From the NCBI GenBank assembly GCA_030248195.1, contig JASAND010021090.1, forward strand, positions 1 to 64,000: 64,000 nucleotides of DNA, read 5' to 3'. The position numbers were made by a program, and so were the translations under genes. The notes beneath the pieces are model-generated. The model was not told the origin of the DNA, did not search any database, and saw only the letters and a list, made by a program, of their open reading frames with translations. Positions 57,730 through 64,000 of this stretch are shown one piece after another (within the stretch, counting starts at the first letter, position 1; each line of letters opens with the position of its first letter). Source of the stretch: Trissonchulus latispiculum (taxonomy: Eukaryota; Nematoda; Enoplea; Enoplida; Ironidae).

Positions 57730-58048
57730 TAGAGATGCACCGGGGCCGGGGCCGGGGCCGGGAGCTGGAAATTAGGAGTCCAAATTGAAAACTTTCAAAA
57801 ATTTCTTGAAAATTCAAATTTTGCAATAATTTCTGATATACAAATGTTTCAAACGTTGTTTTCATTCAAATCGGTGGGAAAACAAACGATTTATAACACT
57901 TTTTGACTTTCGAAATTTCAAATTTCAAAAGACCAAATTTCATTTTGGTCAAAATGTCAAAAAATTACAAAATTGTGTTAATTTTTGGCCCTGGTCGGGA
58001 CCAGGGCCTGACCACCGGGGCCGGGATCGGGGCTTGCCCCGGCCCCTA
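57730..58048. mobile_element. hAT-like element with GGGGCC-word ends
   Basis: The left end is TAGAGATGCACCGGGGCC and the right end is the complement of TAGGGGCCGGGGC. Both are flanked by the exact octamer CTTTCCAC (57722-57729, 58049-58056). The 319-bp interior is AT-rich and non-coding. A decayed copy is at 13642-13931. Confidence 0.8.
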
Positions 58049-58175
58049 CTTTCCACTAAAGCTACTTCGGTAATTTCCAAAAAAATAAAAATATATAGTA
58101 AAAAACTGTAAGACTTTCCAATAGTAAATTACTAAACACAAGCAAACCTGTGAGAGTTTCCTCTGAAGTAACTAC

Positions 58176-58739
58176 TTGGGTTTTCTTTAGTGGAGGGGCG
58201 GCCCCCACCACCACTCGATCCTCCCCCTTACCTTTTGGGCTTCCGCTTCCACCCTCACCATAAGGTGCTCAGACAGTGCAAACATTAAGGATTTTTATCA
58301 AAAATTTCAAAAATTTTAGGTTTCGCCGTAATTTTTGGTTTGAACTCGTCTATGTTGGAACCAAAACTTGATTTCTGAGCACTCTTTAGCTCAGTTATAG
58401 CAGTATACATGGAAAACAGGCTATTTTACCGTATTTTTAACGTTTTAGGACAGACATTTTGGAAAGTATCTTTTAGGGTTTTTTCGGAAGGGGGGAGCGG
58501 CTCGAGCCCGGGAGGGATTTCCGGGGGAAAGCAAGTATTTAAGCTAAAAATAGTAATTTTTACAAAAAAATCTCCGCCAAAGCCGGACAATTTTTGAAGA
58601 TTTGCCTATTTTTGGAAAAAAATTTGGGCCCTCAGCAAATCTCGGGGGAAGCAAAAATCCCGGGGGAAGCAAAAGTCCAGGGAGGGGGAACTTTGTTTTA
58701 TCCTCCCCACCCACTTTTTTTGGCCAAAAGAAAACCCAG
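58176..58739. mobile_element. G-run MITE (5-bp duplication ACTAC)
   Basis: The ends TTGGGTTTTCTTT and the complement (AAGAAAACCCAG) are flanked by ACTAC (58171-58175, 58740-58744). The interior has G/C runs and a CCGCCAAAGCCGG core, a variant of the family hairpin. Confidence 0.75.
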
Positions 58740-58989
58740 ACTACTGGAGAAACTACTGCAGTATATAACAACCGAAAAGGAGCGTGTCGGTTTTTTTATG
58801 TGAACCCTAAACGCGAGCGAACTTGTAGCTTTTACTCGACAAACCTGCAATCTTTATTGGCTGGTCTGTATCCCTAGGACAGGGGACAGATACCAGATGG
58901 GTGGAGAACAGAACACTGCTACCGAAATGTTTCCAACAGTGAGAGGCCGTTACCCAAATAACTCCCCTAGTGTTTGCTGAAGGACTTAA

Positions 58990-59993
58990 GGTGCTGGTTC
59001 GGGTATTTGCAGCAAATTTTGAAAGACTGTAATTTGCTCAATTTTTGGAGTTCAACAATAATTTTTATATCATTTTAAAGCTTAGAATGTGCTTGTTACA
59101 ACCAGGTACAGTATAGCTGTCTCATTTCAACTCTTCGGCTTGAACAACATGATATTTGAACAACGACTTGCAATAACATGAAAACAATTTTTGAACAAGG
59201 ATTTCTCGAAGTGTGGGAAAGCTAACGAAAAGCGACCAGTTCAGGCTTCAAAAGAAACGTCTTCCCGAGGGCTATTTTTTTCTGAAATTGTTTAACGAGT
59301 AAAGAAGCTCAAGATTTTGAGAAAAACGTAAATTTTGTCCGATTTTCGTCAAAATTTTCAAGTTTGGACTCTTATTTCTCTCGAACTGAAAGTGAAAATG
59401 CAAAACCATGAAAAATAGCCCTCGGCAATTGTCTCAAAAATACGTGTGTAAAGCCGTTTTTGAATTGATTGCATGAGTTGAGAGAAATCCGTGTTCAAAA
59501 CAATCTAGTTGCGATTTTCAAAATTTCACATTTTCGCTGCTGTGCGCCGGCAGAGATACCACAGAGAGCTTTCCTTTGGGCGTAAGATGTCGTTTAGGAC
59601 CACGAATATGGACAATACTTGACCGACGGACCAGCGCTGTTGAAGCTGTCGAAATCTTTTAATATTTGATTTTTCGAAAAATGGGCGGTTTTGGACCTCA
59701 AAAATTAATTTTCGCCGTTATCTCTTAAACCTTAAGGAATCGAAGAAAACTCTCAAGAGCAAGGATGTAGGTCTTGTTGAGAGGATTCGAATGACTATAA
59801 GTTCATCCATGTAGGGTGGTCACAGTGCAAGTTATGGCGGAATAAAGCTAATTTCTCCAAAACTCAAATTTTCAAGCCGCGACTTTTCTAACATGTTTTA
59901 TAGGGTAAATAATCTAATTGTAGCAAATTAGAACAAATTTCAACGACAATTGCGCTTTTAAAGCCCAGAAATACACGAACCCGAACCAGCACC
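58990..59993. mobile_element. 1-kb inverted-repeat element flanked by TTAA
   Basis: Inverted ends GGTGCTGGTTCGGGT are flanked on both sides by TTAA (58986-58989, 59994-59997). That suggests piggyBac-type or TAA-specific insertion. The interior also has an inverted pair around AAAAATAGCCCTCGG. No transposase frame. Confidence 0.65.
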
Positions 59994-60435
59994 TTAAGGG
60001 GGAGGGTCGCGATTTTTTGACCATCTCCGATTTTTCTCATTTGCACATATTTTGTAGTCCTCATGGGTCCGCAAAACAAGACAAGTGCGTTTGCTGCAAA
60101 ACTTTTCCTATCATTCACAATAGCCCTCCAAAGGTGACCCCGACATGTGTTAAACATAGGAAAATGAAAAAGTTAGGAAAATTTTTCTGCTACCAAAAGT
60201 TTGAGAGCTGTGTAAGAGCAAATCGGCTATCACTCGCTGAAAACCTAATTTGGACTAGGTAAAGTGCTAATATCAATACGAGGTTATTTTACGTATGGTG
60301 GCTGATTTTATACGAATTTTCAAATTCCGGAGAAGTCGATTTTTGCTCAAAATCGCTCTACAAATGTGTAGGTCAGTAGCCGTTTTGTCCTGTCCTGAAC
60401 TAACCCTTTGATGTTGAAACTTCGCGTTTAGATAT

Positions 60436-60874
60436 CTGGGTTTATTTTAGGCAAAAATAAGTGGGGGGGGAGAGTGGCGTTGGGACGCCCCCCCCCCCAC
60501 CCCATTGGGGGGGGGAGGTCGTAAAGTGGGGGGCATAAAATGGGCCAAAAATGCTAAAAATGCTGGATAAATAGCCTGTTTTCCACATACACTTCTATAA
60601 GTATGCTTAAAAGTGCTCAAAAATCAAGTTTTAGCACCAAAAAAGGTGATTTTTGATCAAAAATTTCCGGCTTAGCCGGAAAAATTTTGAAACTTTTGAC
60701 CAAAAATCCTAAAAATTTGGCAATTTCTGGGCACCTTAGGGTGAGTGGGGGGGAAGCCCAAAAAAGTGGGGGTGGGGACGGGGCAGGGTGGGGGGGAGAG
60801 GTGCCCGAGTGGGGGGGGGAACCCAAAAAAGTGGGGGGGCGCCCCCCGCCCCCCCCCAAGTAAAATAAACCCAG
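60436..60874. mobile_element. G-run MITE (5-bp duplication GATAT)
   Basis: The ends CTGGGTTTATTTTA and the complement are flanked by GATAT (60431-60435, 60875-60879). Long G/C runs lie next to each end, and the central hairpin is TTCCGGCTTAGCCGGAA. Confidence 0.8.
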
Positions 60875-61806
60875 GATATTAGCACAGTATATTGTTAGAG
60901 CTTTATTTTGCATATAGTCAATCCCTATTAAGTCTTTTCAGTAGCTCGCAGTTGTGGTAGCAGAAATTACATTTTTCCTCAAAAATCGTCATTTTTCGAA
61001 AATTTCATGTTTCCTGCTTCATAAGTCAGTCAAATCTTAAGGTATCTCAATAAAATTTGGCACAATTAGACTGGCATAAAACCTACGTCTATGTAAAGTT
61101 TCATGCCCATAGCCTGTGTTTTCCTCTGGTGACATACTACGATAGCATGGCGGACACCTATGGGCAAAAAATGTCAAATTTTCAAATTTTTCAAATATAG
61201 CCATATTTTATATCAAATTGAAGCTCTCGATATCCTGAACATTTTATCTTCTTGCACCAAGTCTCTACAAAGCAGTATGAGAAATTTAGAGGGAGTTAAA
61301 GTTTGAAGCAAATGATAGTCGGAATAAGCTTCTCCAAATCGTCCAAACGCTGTGTCTCGCTCGTTGCTTGGTTTGCCACTATAATTTATGCGGTAATAAA
61401 CACTTACAGATAAAGGCTTTAAATTGATGTATTGGCTATGCCATAGTCTTGTCAACCTATGTGTACACGACTTCGTGGCCCTCAGCGAGGCATACTGGCG
61501 TAAATACTAAATTGCAGAGATTTGAACTGCAATAACTCTAGACTGGATTGACCCTGGACTCCAAAAATTTGTCTTGTTTTTTTGGCACATATGGGGGTAT
61601 ATTATACCCAATAATGAGCGAAATCGGTGACTATAAAATTTGGTACCTGGCGACCCCCGCCTTAATTTGAAAAACTTCAAAATGTCCTCAAAAATAAAAT
61701 TAACTCTGCAGCATGGACGTATCCAGGGGAGGAGTTTCGGGTGTTGAAACGGGTGTTGAAATCCCCTCTTGAGTTGATTAAAAGAGAACATCAACATGTG
61801 AAGATT

Positions 61807-61879
61807 TGGCTCCGCCGGGAATAGAACCACGGACCTCCCGAACTGCAGTCAGGCATGCAACCACTACACCACGGAGCCA
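61807..61879 (-). repeat. tRNA-Cys-like SINE head, copy 1
   Basis: 73 nt folding as a tRNA on the minus strand: acceptor arms TGGCTCC/GGAGCCA, anticodon stem CCTGA/TCGGG with loop CTGCAGT (anticodon GCA, Cys), and T loop TTCTATT. The T stem has mismatches, and an identical head recurs 266 bp away with shared flanks. It is therefore a SINE head, not a functional tRNA gene. Confidence 0.7.
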
Positions 61880-62072
61880 GGAGAGAAGAGCACATAACGT
61901 CTATATCATTGGTGCTCTCTGTACATCTCTAACTCGCTTACAAGAGGCTCGCCCCGAGCCGCACAAGGACGAAACACAGGGAAACAGCCAGGCTGGCCTC
62001 GCCAAGACAGGTACACACGATAGGAAACAGAGGCTGGATTCCAGGTTCTTCTGGCAGCCTGCTGTAAAGATT

Positions 62073-62145
62073 TGGCTCCGCCAGGAATCGAACCACGGAC
62101 CTCCCGAACTGCAGTTAGGCGTACAACCGCTACACCACGGAGCCA
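62073..62145 (-). repeat. tRNA-Cys-like SINE head, copy 2
   Basis: The same structure as 61807-61879, with a better T loop (TTCGATT, B box GGTTCGATTCC) but the same T-stem mismatches. The sequence between the two heads is the SINE body. Each head is preceded by the same AGAGAGCACCAATGATAT-type flank, so the units are in tandem. Confidence 0.7.
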
Positions 62146-63878
62146 GGAGAGAAGAGCACTTAACTTGTATATCATTGGTGCTCTCTGTACAAATATTTCA
62201 GTGAAATGTAATCCTTTTCCACTGGTTGGATCCCCTCTAAAAATGTCATAAAAACACCCCGCTTTTTAAAATCCTGGATACGCCCCTGCCCCCACTTATA
62301 CTGCTTTTGCATTATCAGCTTATTGAATATAAACTTCTGGTGGTAAACTGGTTCACAAGTGGAAAATACAACTCTATTTTGTAACAAATCGAATTTGTAC
62401 TTCAGTGTTTCAAAATAAATACCAACTCCGTGAAAACTATAAGCTATACACTTATACTATGAGTAAGTATATAAAACTACCTACTCAAAAAATTTCAATT
62501 CGTCTTTTAATTACTTCAATTATATGCTTATGAAATTTCAATACCTTGCAATTATGCCAAATTATTAAAGTTAACGTTCAAAAATAAGATTCCAACTTTG
62601 CATTTAAGACGGTAGGTTTGACGGCTTTGAACAAAGAAACTCTGAGAAACGTTTCTTCTGAAAACTTCATTTCTGCTTTGAAGACCGTATACTGTTTGGA
62701 ATGAACAAATATATTAACATTTGGCTCTTAGGATTAATTCTATTGACGCTCGCTTAAAAACACTTAGACCGTCTGTGTGGTTGTGTTCGAACCCTACTTG
62801 CGGTGCATTTGGAAGACAGGAGTTACCATGAATACAGTAGTAGACCCTCCGCAAAAACAGACCAACTTGATAGCGTTTCCATCCCTAATATACAAAAAAG
62901 GCAAACCTCTACGGGTAGCTAAGCACCAGGCTGGACCCTTGTTATCTCAGGGTAGAGTGCATCCCGTTTGAAACTGTGAAAATTTGAAGGTTGAATACGG
63001 CGAAAATAGTGAATATTTGATTGACCGAATCTAGTCCGTGTTGAGCAGAATAAAAAAATTTAACTGAAATAAAGGGCTCCCAGGAACTGAAAAATCTTCC
63101 TGGTAAGAGGGCCGACCAAGCCAGACGGATCCAAATATTTCAATTTAACATTATAAAGCTTGTTGTACTTACCTTGAACTTGAACTTATCAAAGTGCACG
63201 GATAGCAAACTAAAAGCTAATGCCAAGCTATTAACAAAAACGCACAAGTCGCACAAAATTAGCAGAAATGTTTATTAATAAACATTAACAAGCATCATAC
63301 ACATACTAAATTATAGGTTAAATACATAATCAAACTTATACAGTGAATGAAACATTCGGATAAACAATATTTGGCAATAAAAACAAAGTACAGGTTACTG
63401 ATATCAGCAAAGCATATAAATAGAGCGACAAAATTGGGATAACATGACTTTTCCGATGGTCATCAAAATTTCATCATGTTAACCAGATACTTGCAAATTA
63501 AAAAAGTATAAAATTACTAAATTAAAAAATGCATTCAACAAGATGTTTTTCCAATTTTCAACTGGTTCAGCCCAGTCTTTGTCGATGTGGGATAAAACGT
63601 GTCAAAGTAGGAGCCAAGGTGACTATTGCTACTTACAGATCATAAACAACAAGAAGACAATAGAAAGATCATGGTTATACAAAAACAAGCAAATAATTTA
63701 CATGAACAAAACAAAAGCAAGTATAAAAAACAACATCACGTATGATTCAACAACCGACTAAGGCCAAAATGTCCAGCCGCATAGGCATATCAACAAATGC
63801 ATTACAACAATACGTAATGCTGAATGAAAGTTAAGAAACTGACAGCCTTCGACACAATAATATGAATGGACTAGGTAG

Positions 63879-64000
63879 AGCAGATCAAAACTGAAACAAA
63901 CAAGGTCATGGACAGTGGATGGTTATGTACTGTATAGATGTGATAGAGCAGGAACTGGTGGGGGGGTAGCTATTTATGTCAGAAATGACTTAGATCACTT
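63879..64000 (+). pseudogene. LINE endonuclease-domain fragment (runs off edge)
   Basis: The frame reading VDGYVLYRCDRAGTGGGVAI then YVRNDLDH is the characteristic segment of the APE-type endonuclease of non-LTR retrotransposons (pattern GYxLxRxDR...GGGVAIYV). A TAG at 63876 closes the frame upstream, so the copy is 5'-truncated or broken. The rest lies outside the window. Confidence 0.75.

Larger units (their letters stand above)
57073..63878. other. Gene-free transposon-dense region
   Basis: Upstream of MRPL33 I recognise no host gene. The space is occupied by the DNA-transposon and SINE remnants listed individually. A good donor-like AAG/GTAAGT at about 63173 (minus strand) follows a frame with no Met and may belong to an untranslated exon of a gene beyond the window. 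Confidence 0.5.

Noticed and set aside
61807..62145. Functional tRNA-Cys genes
   Set aside because: T-stem mismatches and shared non-tRNA flanks and body indicate SINE heads.
63174..63240. Additional minus-strand coding exon ending at a good GTAAGT donor
   Set aside because: The frame contains no Met and no recognisable protein sequence. It could be an untranslated exon but cannot be supported.

Overview
This is metazoan nuclear DNA: spliced genes with GT-AG introns, long introns, and intergenic and intronic space packed with transposon remnants. The gene set (BAG2 co-chaperone, fibrinogen-domain protein, peroxisomal/mitochondrial dienoyl-CoA isomerase ECH1, gustatory-receptor-type 7TM protein, SLC46-type MFS transporter, SRP receptor beta, mitochondrial ribosomal protein bL33m) fits a protostome. 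The gustatory-receptor gene with a TY...QF-like C-terminus points to an arthropod, perhaps a crustacean. That taxonomic call is inference only.

Layout. 1-5.2 kb: palindrome-rich, gene-free DNA with a giant nested foldback built on two converging CAGGGACGG arrays. 5.2-8.3 kb: no gene seen. 8.3-12.8 kb (+): BAG2, with a long alternative terminal exon in phase with exon 3. 12.8-15.1 kb: 3' flank with small DNA-transposon remnants. 15.1-22.0 kb (-): five-exon fibrinogen-related gene, whose introns carry two hAT-like elements and a retroposon. 22.0-26.4 kb: MITEs and a 608-bp foldback. 26.4-51.0 kb (-): ECH1, seven exons over 24.7 kb, acting as host gene. Intron 5 holds a seven-exon gustatory receptor gene (+), intron 4 holds a six-exon SLC46-like transporter gene (+), and intron 2 holds an LTR retrotransposon inserted inside a foldback element. 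51.9-53.6 kb (-): SRPRB. 53.7-57.1 kb (-): MRPL33, whose stop codon lies only 79 bp upstream of the SRPRB start codon. 57-64 kb: gene-free, with nested DNA transposons, tRNA-Cys-like SINE heads and a LINE endonuclease fragment at the right edge.

The minus-strand run MRPL33-SRPRB-ECH1-FReD contains several housekeeping and mitochondrial/peroxisomal functions, and the first two are arranged like a dicistron. Gene models were built by joining ORF segments at GT-AG sites with matching phase. Every inferred protein is continuous and ends in a stop, but no transcript evidence was available.

The mobile-element layer is unusually legible. Several elements have exact target-site duplications (TSDs): 8 bp for hAT-like and foldback elements, 5 bp for a G-run MITE family, 3 bp for TAA/TTA MITEs, 4 bp for the LTR element and 12 bp for a retroposon. 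Several are nested within one another.
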